A model generated the notes under the pieces. It was not told where the DNA came from, searched no databases, and worked only from the letters and a program-made list of their open reading frames with translations. Source: JAIOQJ01 sp963718635 (lineage in GTDB: Bacteria; Planctomycetota; Planctomycetia; Gemmatales; Gemmataceae). Taken from it: a stretch of DNA of 64,000 bases. How positions within the stretch are numbered: position 1 is the first letter of the stretch; every line of letters begins with the position of its first letter. Made by a program: the position numbers and the translations under genes. The DNA is taken from contig OY970367.1 of the NCBI GenBank assembly GCA_963718635.1, positions 1,550,001-1,614,000 on the forward strand. Reading direction: 5' to 3'. Of the stretch, positions 1 through 7,694 are shown piece by piece.

Positions 1-161
1 TTTCTTGTTTTCTTCCTTCGCTTGGGCGGACAAGTCGGCCATCACGCCGACGACGAACGGAAGTTCGAGCAACGGCTCGCGCCTTCGGTTTCGACCTTAT
101 AGTCGATCTTCACGCGAGGAGGACGCACGCGTTTCAATCGATCCTGATAGCTGTCCGGCAT
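1..161 (-). CDS. tssB: Type VI secretion sheath small subunit TssB (VipA), 5' end only, frameshifted
   Basis: Read on the minus strand, the first 28 codons give the TssB signature RVRPPRVKIDYKVETEGA. A change of frame at about 76-80 then gives PLLELPFVVGVMADLSAQ, the next conserved block of the same family. TssB pairs with TssC to build the contractile sheath of a type VI secretion system. The gene runs off the left edge, so the rest (and probably tssC) lies outside. The start is ATG at 161 (MPDSYQDRL). A GTG four codons upstream, preceded by GGAAA, is an alternative. The frame change is one missing base (or two extra), beside a GCGC, like many others in this window, so I think it is a sequencing error. 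The family call rests on two adjacent motifs in two frames and is firm although the fragment is short. Confidence 0.85.
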
Positions 162-488
162 AAATTGACTCACTTTCCGCTGAAGCGACGGCCTCTTGGA
201 GTTCGGGGTCTGGCTTCGACAGTTCGACGACCGCTCGACTTGGAGGCGAGTAAGGAATGGGCTGCAACATTCAGAGTCGATTGTAAGCAGGAATCAATGG
301 AATGGAAGGAAATTCCCGCAAAAAAGAGAAGCTACGAGAAGAATGCGCGAAAGACGACTGATTGCGAAAGATATGCCGGGTCTTGCAGGCATGGCAACGA
401 ACGAACACAAGCAGCGGCATGGCGGCTTAAATTTCAATTGGCGTTCCTTCATGTTTTTCGGCTTCGATCCACCAAAACGTGTCTCCTT
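162..488. other. Intergenic region between rimK and tssB
   Basis: No convincing gene. Both neighbours are on the minus strand, so this holds the rimK 3' flank and the leader and promoter region of tssB. Open frames here on the plus strand show no recognisable family features. No strong hairpin followed by a T-run was seen. Confidence 0.5.
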
Positions 489-1385
489 TCAACCGCTGCT
501 GCTGCCGACGGGAATCGCTTCGCGTTCGAGGTGCTCGATGATGGCAGTAGCCACATCAAGACCGGTAGTCTTTTGGATTCCTTCGAGGCCGGGTGAGGAA
601 TTGACTTCCATGACCATCGGCCCTTCGTCGGATTCGATCAGGTCAACGCCGGCGACGCGTAGGCCAAGCACGCGCGCGGCCGCGAGAGCTGTCTTGCGAT
701 ATTCCGCAGGAAGACGAAACTTCCCGGCGTGGCCGCCCCGATGCAAGTTCGAACGAAATTCGCCAGCCATCGCTTGCCGCTTCATGGCGGCCACGACTTT
801 ACGACCAACTACAAACGCGCGAATATCCGCTCCTTTGGCTTCCTTGATGAATTTTTGAATCAGGATATTTTGATCGAGCCCGTGGAAAGCTTCAATTACA
901 GAGCCTGCCGCCCGTTCGCTCTCGGCGAGAACGACGCCAATGCCCTGCGTCCCTTGCAATAGTTTGACGACAACAGGCGGGCCATCTACCTTTTCGATGC
1001 AATCGGGGACATGCTCCGCCTGGCGGGTAAATACGGTCGGTGGTACTCCAATATCGTGTCGGCAAAGCAATTGCAACGAACGCAACTTGTCGCGCAAGCG
1101 CGCGATCGCCTGCGATTCATTGAGACAGTAAACGCCCATCATTTCAAATTGCCGGACTACCGCTAAACCATAGAAGGTGATCGAGGCGCCGATGCGTGGA
1201 ATAACCGCGTCGATGCCTTCGACTAGGTTGCCGTTATAAAAGAGCTCGGGCCGCCGTCGGCTGATCCGCAAATCGAAATTCAAAGTATCCATGACTTGGA
1301 CGTCGTGGCCGCGCGCCTCCGCGGCCTCGAAGAGCGCTCGAGTGCTATACAACTCGGGTTGTCGCGATAGAATAGCCAAACGCAC
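489..1385 (-). CDS. rimK: RimK-type ATP-grasp ligase (ribosomal protein S6 glutamate ligase family)
   Basis: 298 residues, the usual size for RimK. RimK-type enzymes are ATP-grasp ligases that add glutamate residues to the C-terminus of ribosomal protein S6 or to related acceptors. Visible features are the N-terminal RimK domain (RLAILSRQPELYST...), a central ATP-grasp core with VVVKLLQGTQGIGVVLAE (glycine-rich ATP loop), KEAKGADIRAFVVG, and the C-terminal metal-binding block VMEVNSSPGLEGI with the Glu and Asn expected to hold Mg. The start is GTG at 1385, preceded by GGGAGG at good spacing. It begins 13 bp after the end of the RimB-like protease gene on the same strand, so the two probably form one transcript. 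Family membership is sure. The real acceptor protein is not known from sequence. Confidence 0.93.
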   Translation of the reverse strand: MRLAILSRQPELYSTRALFEAAEARGHDVQVMDTLNFDLRISRRRPELFYNGNLVEGIDAVIPRIGASITFYGLAVVRQFEMMGVYCLNESQAIARLRDKLRSLQLLCRHDIGVPPTVFTRQAEHVPDCIEKVDGPPVVVKLLQGTQGIGVVLAESERAAGSVIEAFHGLDQNILIQKFIKEAKGADIRAFVVGRKVVAAMKRQAMAGEFRSNLHRGGHAGKFRLPAEYRKTALAAARVLGLRVAGVDLIESDEGPMVMEVNSSPGLEGIQKTTGLDVATAIIEHLEREAIPVGSSSG

Positions 1386-1398
1386 AAGGCACCTCCCG

Positions 1399-1833
1399 CT
1401 AACATTCGCTCAATACATATTTTCGGTTCACATCAATAAGAAAATCGCCTGCCAGAGCCGTCCGCCCCAGGATGATCGGCACCAGCATTTCATGACGATC
1501 TGTGATCGACAGCTGGATCCGTTTGACGACCTTTCCCAGCTTGATCGTTGTCTCGACGACGATGCGCTCCATGATTTGGCCGTTGGAGCTCCGCACTCGC
1601 GTTGTCTTGACAACCGGCGCCTCAACCAACCGTTGGTGCGGCATCTTGTTGCGAAACAGGCCGATCTCGAGCACTACGGTTCTCTGCCCGTCGTTTGTGA
1701 TTTTCATCTCTCGGACAATGGCATTAATAGCCGACGTTCGCGCCCCCGTATCCATTTTGACGCGCGTTTGCCCGATATTCCATTCGGGAAAGGCGGCACG
1801 TTCACGCCAACCGATTACCAGGGGCTCGCTCAT
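1399..1833 (-). CDS. RimB-type retropepsin-like 'ATP-dependent zinc protease' family protein
   Basis: 144 residues. This is the COG4067 family, retropepsin-like proteins that are very often encoded beside rimK. The active-site-like block is VKMDTGARTSAINA, where DTGA matches the aspartic-protease DTG(A/S) motif. It is preceded by the conserved VIGWRE and followed by the typical VETTIKLGKVVKRIQLS and GRTALAGDFLIDV segments. In Pseudomonas the rimABK operon product RimB is described as a protease that acts with RimK on S6. The same role here is inferred from the adjacent gene. No signal peptide is seen, so it should act in the cytoplasm. The start is ATG at 1833, with GGAGG about 8 bases upstream. 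It lies 13 bp upstream of rimK in a likely operon. Confidence 0.88.
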   Translation of the reverse strand: MSEPLVIGWRERAAFPEWNIGQTRVKMDTGARTSAINAIVREMKITNDGQRTVVLEIGLFRNKMPHQRLVEAPVVKTTRVRSSNGQIMERIVVETTIKLGKVVKRIQLSITDRHEMLVPIILGRTALAGDFLIDVNRKYVLSEC

Positions 1834-1986
1834 TCAATTGCCTCCGCACGACCCTGAAAGCGAAACGCAACGATCTACCGAGGCTTTGCCTCAGCAGAAC
1901 GAGGCGGGCATTGAGCCTTAAGGTCGACGTGTTGAGAATCATGTCGGCCTTATGGCTCGATGCTCTCCAGAAATAAGCTGATGCGC

Positions 1987-3078
1987 TCACCTGCTACGAC
2001 GGCGCATCCGCCGAACGAACTCACGGCCTTGCCAATAGCACACTAAGACGAGAACGACTGACACACCGGCGCCGACTGTCAGCCATTTGCGACGCCGCGT
2101 TTCAGTCATCAAGCGCGCAGATGTTTCGGCCTCCTGCGTCTGCGATTCAAGAGCGGTCATGACAATCGCGCGATGCTCTTTGAGCTGGCTATTGGAGTAC
2201 TTGTGCTCCCAAGTGCAGAGGGTGAAAACGCGCTCGGCCGATTTGAGATCTCCCGCTGCGTTATAGAGCTCGGCCAGCTGCCACCATAGCCGGCCGTCGC
2301 CTGGATTCCACAAGAGAAGCTGCTGCACAATAGCTATCGCATCCGGCGGCAACTTTGCCCTTTCCGCGGCTGCGATAGCGCCGGCCTCATAGTGCCCCGA
2401 TTCGCCGACGTAGCTCACCGGATCCTTCTTTCCTGCCGACTTCCCTGCAAATATCGGATCGAGGCCATCCTCGACGCTCGCTTTTTTCACGTTCGCTTCG
2501 GTCAATCGATTGCGGATGAAAGGTAGAACATACGCTTCTTCGAGCCGTTGATACCAGCTCCGTTGCGCCCGGTTCAGTCCGATAACTTCGCCTGGAAACT
2601 CATAATCCTTGACTGCTGAATATTCCAGCGCGTACGCGTTCTGATAATCGCCTTTCATCAGAAAAGCATGAGCGAGGTGCGCCAAAACAAAGAACTCAGC
2701 ACCCGCTGGCGGCCTGCCTTTCAGATTCGAAAGATAGTCCAACGCTTCCTTGTAACTCTTGTCGTATTCATCTCGCAGCCTCAACATTGCCGCCGAATAG
2801 TCCGCAATTTCCACCGGGCCCAGCCGATCAAGGCCTTTGCTCCGCGACCGGGCGATGATGTCCCGAAGAGTTTTTGCCGCTTCGTTGGCCGGGTTATCCC
2901 CGTTGCGTACGATATTCACCGCCGTAATGAAGTTGTCCAAAGTAGCCGGAGTTGCATAGCCGTTGGCATCCACGTCAAAGGCGTAGATCGAATCCTTCTC
3001 ATAAAGTCCTGCATGGCAGACCGGTGCGGCAATGCAGACTGCGGCAAGCACTCCGGTGACGATAAACCTTTTGCACAT
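1987..3078 (-). CDS. Secreted or membrane-anchored TPR-like protein of unknown function
   Basis: 363 residues. The N-terminus (MCKRFIVTGVLAAVCIAAPVCHAG) is a clear signal peptide with an AxA-type cleavage site near residue 23. Near the C-terminus there is one hydrophobic span (WLTVGAGVSVVLVLVCYWQG) followed by an Arg-rich tail, so the body probably sits outside the cytoplasmic membrane with a short cytosolic tail. The middle is alpha-helical in character, and the segment around residues 255-285 (GRLWWQLAELYNAAGDLKSAERVF) has the pattern of a TPR hairpin. I do not recognise a named family. It is separated by about 150 bp from the rimK pair and is probably transcribed on its own. Confidence 0.8.
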   Translation of the reverse strand: MCKRFIVTGVLAAVCIAAPVCHAGLYEKDSIYAFDVDANGYATPATLDNFITAVNIVRNGDNPANEAAKTLRDIIARSRSKGLDRLGPVEIADYSAAMLRLRDEYDKSYKEALDYLSNLKGRPPAGAEFFVLAHLAHAFLMKGDYQNAYALEYSAVKDYEFPGEVIGLNRAQRSWYQRLEEAYVLPFIRNRLTEANVKKASVEDGLDPIFAGKSAGKKDPVSYVGESGHYEAGAIAAAERAKLPPDAIAIVQQLLLWNPGDGRLWWQLAELYNAAGDLKSAERVFTLCTWEHKYSNSQLKEHRAIVMTALESQTQEAETSARLMTETRRRKWLTVGAGVSVVLVLVCYWQGREFVRRMRRRSR

Positions 3079-3408
3079 CAGCGCCTCTTGTCAAACGTTA
3101 TTCTATCGACGATGCAACAAATACTGTGTGCAACTTGTTGCGCAAAAGTTGGGAGGCTGACTTCCTGTAAGAACAATCCCTCATTTCATCGTTCTGACAA
3201 GCAATTAATCTTTTGCAGGAAATTGATTCTGAATACCTAGCGCTCGGTCTAGTTAGTCAAAATAGCTGATGAATTGCATTGGCCCCGCATTTGCTATTTA
3301 TGCCGTAGAGCGAAACTATTCGCTCGACTGCCTTGTCGCGCATCATTTGCGGGAGGCAGACGCTCGATCTCTCAGCAGGACCGTTGAAAAATAACGGAGT
3401 TGTTCACT
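3079..3408. other. Divergent intergenic region
   Basis: About 330 bp between a minus-strand and a plus-strand gene, so it should hold two promoters facing away from each other. I see no gene, repeat or convincing sigma-70 consensus pair. It is more AT-rich than the neighbouring coding DNA. Confidence 0.5.
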
Positions 3409-3621
3409 GTGGCATTAAATACTTTGGCCTCGCAAATCCACAACATGGTTCAGTTGCGGACGAACCGTAGCGTTTATAATCTCGCCGTAGAAGTGCTGCC
3501 TGAGCGTGTCGTTTTGCGAGGCGAGACCAGCACCTTTTATAACAAGCAACTGGCCCAGGAAAGCGTTCGCAAGGTACTCCCGAAAGTACGCCTTGAAAAC
3601 GCCATCGAAGTCGCCGCTTGA
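3409..3621 (+). CDS. Small BON-like domain protein
   Basis: 70 residues from a GTG at 3409. An upstream TTG at 3400 is less likely, because the GGAG at 3396-3399 sits 9 bases before the GTG but directly against the TTG. The sequence LRTNRSVYNLAVEVLPERVVLRGETSTFYNKQLAQESVRKVL...ENAIEV has the alpha-beta layout and the central V-x-L-x-G-x-T/V turn of a BON domain, a small fold thought to bind phospholipid or other surfaces. No signal peptide is visible. It ends 8 bp before the 3' end of queF, which runs the other way. The BON call comes from pattern only. The gene itself is supported by codon use, ribosome site and size. Confidence 0.7.
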   Translation: MALNTLASQIHNMVQLRTNRSVYNLAVEVLPERVVLRGETSTFYNKQLAQESVRKVLPKVRLENAIEVAA

Positions 3622-3629
3622 TCATCACT

Positions 3630-4016
3630 TTAGAACGGCAAATCGTTTAAGGTGACGCTGGGGTAAGTGCAGGTGACTGTTGTCGTTATGCCTCCTCGCG
3701 GGGTAAAGGCGCCAACCACCTCGCAGCTTACCGGAGCGGTGGCGCTGACGAAATCATCCAGCAGCCGGTTTACCACTTGCTCGTAAAAAATCCCTTGGTT
3801 CCGGTACTTCTGTAGATAGAGCTTCAGTGCCTTCAATTCGACGCATTGCTGGTTCGGCGTATAGCGAAACGTAATCGTCCCGAAGTCCGGTTGACCGGTC
3901 TTGGGACAGACGCTGGTAAACTCCGGACAGACGATCTCGATTACATAATTTCGGCCGACCGCAGGATTGGGAAATGTCTCCAAATCCAATGCGTCGGGAA
4001 CCTCGTTTACGGACAT
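3630..4016 (-). CDS. queF: NADPH-dependent 7-cyano-7-deazaguanine reductase
   Basis: 128 residues from ATG at 4016, chosen because AAGGAG lies 6 bases upstream. An in-frame extension to 4082 has no such site. QueF reduces preQ0 to preQ1 in queuosine tRNA modification. This is the short single-domain form. Visible motifs are the catalytic cysteine in TSVCPKTGQPDFGT and the QueF signature ELKALKLYLQKYRNQ, followed by ITTTVTCTYP near the C-terminus. It is divergent from queC about 185 bp away, so the two preQ0/preQ1 genes share one intergenic region. I looked for a preQ1 riboswitch in that region and did not see one. Confidence 0.95.
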   Translation of the reverse strand: MSVNEVPDALDLETFPNPAVGRNYVIEIVCPEFTSVCPKTGQPDFGTITFRYTPNQQCVELKALKLYLQKYRNQGIFYEQVVNRLLDDFVSATAPVSCEVVGAFTPRGGITTTVTCTYPSVTLNDLPF

Positions 4017-4201
4017 CGCAATCTCCTTCAAGTTCCTCTTCTTCCTTCTGTATTGATTATCCTGATCGGATAAGTTTTCCACACTTCTCTATTTGTTCTT
4101 GAGCCTTTCGACCCGATTCTTTATTCTGAGACGGCGTTTTCCCGCATTCGAGAAAGCCGGCACAATCGAAGATTTTTGCCTGACCGTTCCGAGTACCTCA
4201 C

Positions 4202-4903
4202 ATGAAAAAAGCTGTCATTTTATTGAGCGGTGGGCTGGATAGCACGACTTGTCTGGCTTTAGCGATCGCGCAAGGTTTCCGGCCTTATTCACTCGCAATC
4301 GATTACGGCCAGCGCCATCGCGTCGAGCTGGAACGAGCGGCGGCCATCGCGACTAGCTCAGGCGTCGTCGAGCATCGAGTCGTGACAATTGACTTGCGCA
4401 CCATTGGTGGCTCCGCACTGACTGCATCGATCAATGTGCCGAAAGGGCGCACGCCCGGAGAAATGAATCACGGCGTCCCCGTCACCTATGTGCCCGCCCG
4501 TAATACGATCCTCTTAGGGATTGCCCTTGGCTACGCGGAAACGATTGGCGCGTTCGATATATTTCTCGGCGCGAACGTCCTCGACTATTCCGGCTATCCG
4601 GACTGCCGACCAGAATTTTTGAATGCGTTCGCACGGCTCGCCAATCTTGCCACGAAAGCGGGCTCGGAAGGAGTCGGCCGCTTCGAGATTCATGCGCCTC
4701 TGCTGCGCATGACGAAAGCTGAGATCATCCGCGAAGGAGCGAGATTGGGAGCTGATTATTCAATGACCTTGAGTTGTTACGATCCTGATGAAATGGGTCG
4801 GGCCTGCGGAAGTTGCGATTCCTGTCAGCTGCGTCGAAAGGGATTTTTGGAAGCGGGAATTAGAGATCCAACGGCATACATTCCGCCTGCAGCTTCGCGG
4901 TAA
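4202..4903 (+). CDS. queC: 7-cyano-7-deazaguanine synthase
   Basis: 233 residues. QueC converts 7-carboxy-7-deazaguanine to preQ0 using ATP and ammonia. The N-terminal PP-loop SGGLDSTTCLA is complete. The conserved VPARNTILLGIALGYAE and DYSGYPDCRPEFLNAF blocks follow. The C-terminal zinc site is CYDPDEMGRACGSCDSCQLR, with four cysteines in the usual spacing. The start is ATG at 4202; no strong ribosome site precedes it. It faces away from queF and ends 24 bp before the convergent TlpA-like gene. Product and pathway are well supported. Confidence 0.96.
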   Translation: MKKAVILLSGGLDSTTCLALAIAQGFRPYSLAIDYGQRHRVELERAAAIATSSGVVEHRVVTIDLRTIGGSALTASINVPKGRTPGEMNHGVPVTYVPARNTILLGIALGYAETIGAFDIFLGANVLDYSGYPDCRPEFLNAFARLANLATKAGSEGVGRFEIHAPLLRMTKAEIIREGARLGADYSMTLSCYDPDEMGRACGSCDSCQLRRKGFLEAGIRDPTAYIPPAASR

Positions 4904-4927
4904 ATGCGAAGCCGCAGGCGGCTTTGG

Positions 4928-6814
4928 TTACTTCATCATCTTTTTCAATTCGTCGTCCAACGTGGCAACCTGGGCATTGCGGTTCGTCACCTTGCCATCA
5001 GTTCCGACGAGGAACATGTTCGGCAGCACCATCACACCATAGTTGACGGCCGGAGGGCTTTCCAAGCCGCCTGCTTGGTGCAGGTGAACCCCATTCATCG
5101 GAGTTGCTTGCAGGAACTTCGTGGCCGCCGCTTCGTCGTTGTCGAGGTTGACGCAGACGAGCTCCACGCCTTTGCCGGCATAAGCCGCCATCGTCGCCTT
5201 CAGCTTGGCGAAGTCGGCCACGCACTGCGTATTCCAGCTCGCCCAATAATAGACAACCGTCGTTTTGCCCTTCAACGATTTCACATCGAACGGCGTTTTG
5301 GCGCCAAGCGTAGTCGACTCGAGCTCAAACTCCTGGCCTTCGCAACCGAGACGGCGAATGGCGCCGGCCGCCTTGGCAGCCATCGGGCTCTTGTTGAAGT
5401 TCTTCACGAGCTCGGCATACCAATTCTTCGCCTCGGTTTCTTTGCCCACAAATTCGTTGACCATGCCGAGCTGCATCAGAGCGTCCGGAGCGTCTTCGGC
5501 TGTCGGATATTCCTGAACGAATTTGGCCAAGCGGTCTTTCCATTCTTCTTGCAGCTTCGCCATTTTTTCCGGAGGAGTCGCCGGCAACATAAGGGCGTAG
5601 TCGGCCGACATTTCGCGGTAAGCGACATAGCCGGCGATGGGGCTGCCCGGCAGTTCTTTCGCGAGCGATGTCTTCCATTGCGTCAGTTTGACGAGTGCTG
5701 CCTTCTCGCCGTTCTGGGCGGCCGTGCTGTAGCAGTCGGCAGCCTGTTTCAGCCATTCATCGCGGTTTTTGTCGTTGAGCATCGCAACGACTTTTTCCAG
5801 GATGGCTGCCCGAGACAAGTTGTACTCGATTACTTCAGCCGGGGCGGTTTTGTTCTTGAATTTCTCGTCGAGCGGCTTCAACTCGCCATCGAGCATGGCC
5901 TTAGCGTTCTCGGGAATGTCCAGGCTGGCGCCGACGGCCACCTGCTGTGCAGTAGACGAGCTACCCGGAGCTGGGGCTTCGACAATTCGCCAAGCCTTGC
6001 CGACAAGAATCATCTCCCCGGTTTGCAGGAAGTCGTTAATCTTTTCGCCATCGCTATAGAGGATGGTCCCATGCTTGTAGCGGAGCAGATCGTTCTTGAT
6101 TGCCACGCCATCGGCCGGGAGGCATTCCGGAGCAGCAGTTTCCAGGTGAACCCACTTTGTCTTATCGCTCAGCTTGGCCAGCGCAACAGCCGTGGTTTGG
6201 AAAACCGTAGGGGCCGTCTGCATTTTGGTCTTGATGCGGGCCACTTCATTGCCAGGCAGTTCCAGGGCTTCGAGCTCCGACTTGGTGATCATCAGCGCTT
6301 CAAGCCGGGCATAGTTGCGGGCCATCACAGCAGCGAGTACTTCCTGGCTCAATTCTTCCGGCGAGATGACCTTCCAGCCATCGATGACGCCATCTTCGTT
6401 CAGATCGACGCCCCACTTGGAGCCGTTTGATCCCAGCCAGCGATATTGATCGACCTTGCCATTCAGGTTGGAATCGATCTCGCGATAGCACTCTTCTCCG
6501 TTGAGGTAATAGGCCCAAACGTCAATCTGGTTGTCGCCGTCAGAATCGTAGAAACGGCGGAGGAAACGCCCCTGCGGATCCTTCAAAGCCCAGCCGCTGG
6601 CGAACTTGCCATTGGCCAGCTTTTGCCCTTTGATCAGCTCGACCGTGCACGAAGCGAGCTCGGCATCGCTGGGCATGCCAACGGTTACGCCTTGTTGCCT
6701 TGGCTTAAACTGCATCATCTGGGCGGGGGCGGGCGCCGCCGCATCCGCGATGCCGGCAGCACTCCATAGCATCACGACTGTCAGCAGCGTGAAGCCGATC
6801 CTTGACTTCGCCAT
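4928..6814 (-). CDS. Secreted TlpA/thioredoxin-fold protein with TPR-like middle, lacking the first redox cysteine
   Basis: 628 residues. The N-terminus is a signal peptide (MAKSRIGFTLLTVVMLWSAAGIADA). Residues about 70-140 carry three Asp/Asn-rich loops (DSDGDNQIDVW, DSNLNGKVDQY, DLNEDGVIDGW) that resemble calcium-binding dockerin or EF-type loops. A long helical part with TPR character follows (YPTAEDAPDALMQLGMVNEF...). The last 130 residues are a TlpA-like thioredoxin fold (LKGKTTVVYYWASWNTQCV ... LPNMFLVGTDGKV). The usual WCxxC is WNTQC here, so only the second cysteine remains and normal disulfide exchange is unlikely. The start is ATG at 6814, with an AGGAG upstream. It is probably exported to the periplasm. 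The biological role is unknown. Confidence 0.85.
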   Translation of the reverse strand: MAKSRIGFTLLTVVMLWSAAGIADAAAPAPAQMMQFKPRQQGVTVGMPSDAELASCTVELIKGQKLANGKFASGWALKDPQGRFLRRFYDSDGDNQIDVWAYYLNGEECYREIDSNLNGKVDQYRWLGSNGSKWGVDLNEDGVIDGWKVISPEELSQEVLAAVMARNYARLEALMITKSELEALELPGNEVARIKTKMQTAPTVFQTTAVALAKLSDKTKWVHLETAAPECLPADGVAIKNDLLRYKHGTILYSDGEKINDFLQTGEMILVGKAWRIVEAPAPGSSSTAQQVAVGASLDIPENAKAMLDGELKPLDEKFKNKTAPAEVIEYNLSRAAILEKVVAMLNDKNRDEWLKQAADCYSTAAQNGEKAALVKLTQWKTSLAKELPGSPIAGYVAYREMSADYALMLPATPPEKMAKLQEEWKDRLAKFVQEYPTAEDAPDALMQLGMVNEFVGKETEAKNWYAELVKNFNKSPMAAKAAGAIRRLGCEGQEFELESTTLGAKTPFDVKSLKGKTTVVYYWASWNTQCVADFAKLKATMAAYAGKGVELVCVNLDNDEAAATKFLQATPMNGVHLHQAGGLESPPAVNYGVMVLPNMFLVGTDGKVTNRNAQVATLDDELKKMMK

Positions 6815-7081
6815 CCCTGGATCTCCTATAGTTGTCCGGTTCCCCTGCCACCGGCCGGCAAAGCCTGTTGCGGAGAGGATACTCGCGCGAATTCATTCAG
6901 TCCCTTTAATCGGCAAACTGATGACAACTCATTCAGTCGGAAGCCCGAATTTCTTGCCTTGCATGCGGCCAATCTTGGCCGTGGCAGGCACTCAGCTTGC
7001 CCAGTTTGGCCAGAGGAAAGAATTTGCGACTGCGCTTAATAGAATGTAACTGAGATTCGCCGGTCGGTTTTGGAGGGGAGC

Positions 7082-7504
7082 ATGACGTCCGAACCCGAAA
7101 ACTCTCCACCGATGGTGCTTGGGTTTCTCATTTGCGATGGAGCGCATCGCGATCCAACCACCGGCAAATGGACCCTCTTCGGCCTATTTAATTCCATCGG
7201 CGGCAAAGAATACCCGATGCGCCATCCGATGATGATCGCCTACCTGGCGCTTACCGATGTCTACGGCAAACTAGCGCTGCGCTTCGAACTGGTCGATAGC
7301 GACAACGACGAATCGATCTTTGCGATGAATGCCGAACTTACCGTCTCCGACCCGCGCACCATGGCCGACCTGGTCGTCCCATTTCGCGACGTGGTTTTTC
7401 CGAAGCAAGGCGAATATCGGCTCCAGGTGTTCGCCGGCAACCAGTTCCTCATCGAACGCCGTCTTACGGCCATGTCCTCCACCGGTCTTGGCATTGGTGG
7501 GTGA
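7082..7504 (+). CDS. DUF6941-like conserved protein
   Basis: 140 residues from ATG at 7082, which has GAGGGG just upstream (the in-frame TTG/ATG further up lacks one). The opening PMVLGFLICDGAHRDPTTGKWTLFGLFNSIGG and the later beta-rich body (ALRFELVDSDNDESIFAMNAELTVSDP, PKQGEYRLQVFAGNQFLIERRL) match a family of small cytosolic proteins with an immunoglobulin-like fold that is common in planctomycetes and has no known function. No signal peptide or membrane span. It stands alone after a divergent gap of about 270 bp and is followed by a cluster of hairpin repeats. Confidence 0.75.
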   Translation: MTSEPENSPPMVLGFLICDGAHRDPTTGKWTLFGLFNSIGGKEYPMRHPMMIAYLALTDVYGKLALRFELVDSDNDESIFAMNAELTVSDPRTMADLVVPFRDVVFPKQGEYRLQVFAGNQFLIERRLTAMSSTGLGIGG

Positions 7505-7513
7505 GCGTTTCTT

Positions 7514-7653
7514 GTAGGGTGGGTGAAGGCTTTGCGCAACCCACCCGAAGCGGCGAATCAAACCGGCTGGGTTTCGCAAAGCCTTCACCCGCCCTACAAG
7601 AAACAGCGGCGAATCAAGCCGGGTGGGTTTCGCAAAGCCTTCACCCAACCTAC
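7514..7653. repeat. Hairpin repeat cluster (three units)
   Basis: A core reading GTGGGTGAAGGCTTTGCG and its reverse complement appear three times. Unit 1 (from 7514) and unit 2 (ending 7597) are inverted relative to each other and can form a long stem. Unit 3 (7623-7653) repeats unit 2. A 13-base spacer AGCGGCGAATCAA is also duplicated. The same core AAGGCTTTGCGCA occurs in the large hairpin at 20525-20606, so this is a dispersed family. It lies between two co-directional genes. Confidence 0.85.
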
Positions 7654-7694
7654 GAAAACGACGAAAACTACAAGAAAAAATGACCGGAGCATTC

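Noticed and set aside
4017..4201. Possible preQ1 riboswitch between queF and queC
   Set aside because: No preQ1 class I or II aptamer pattern (short hairpin with the A-rich tail) could be seen on either strand.
4904..6430. Long open frame of 508 codons on the plus strand
   Set aside because: It is a shadow of the TlpA-like gene. The minus strand has a signal peptide, family blocks and a ribosome site; the plus frame has none.
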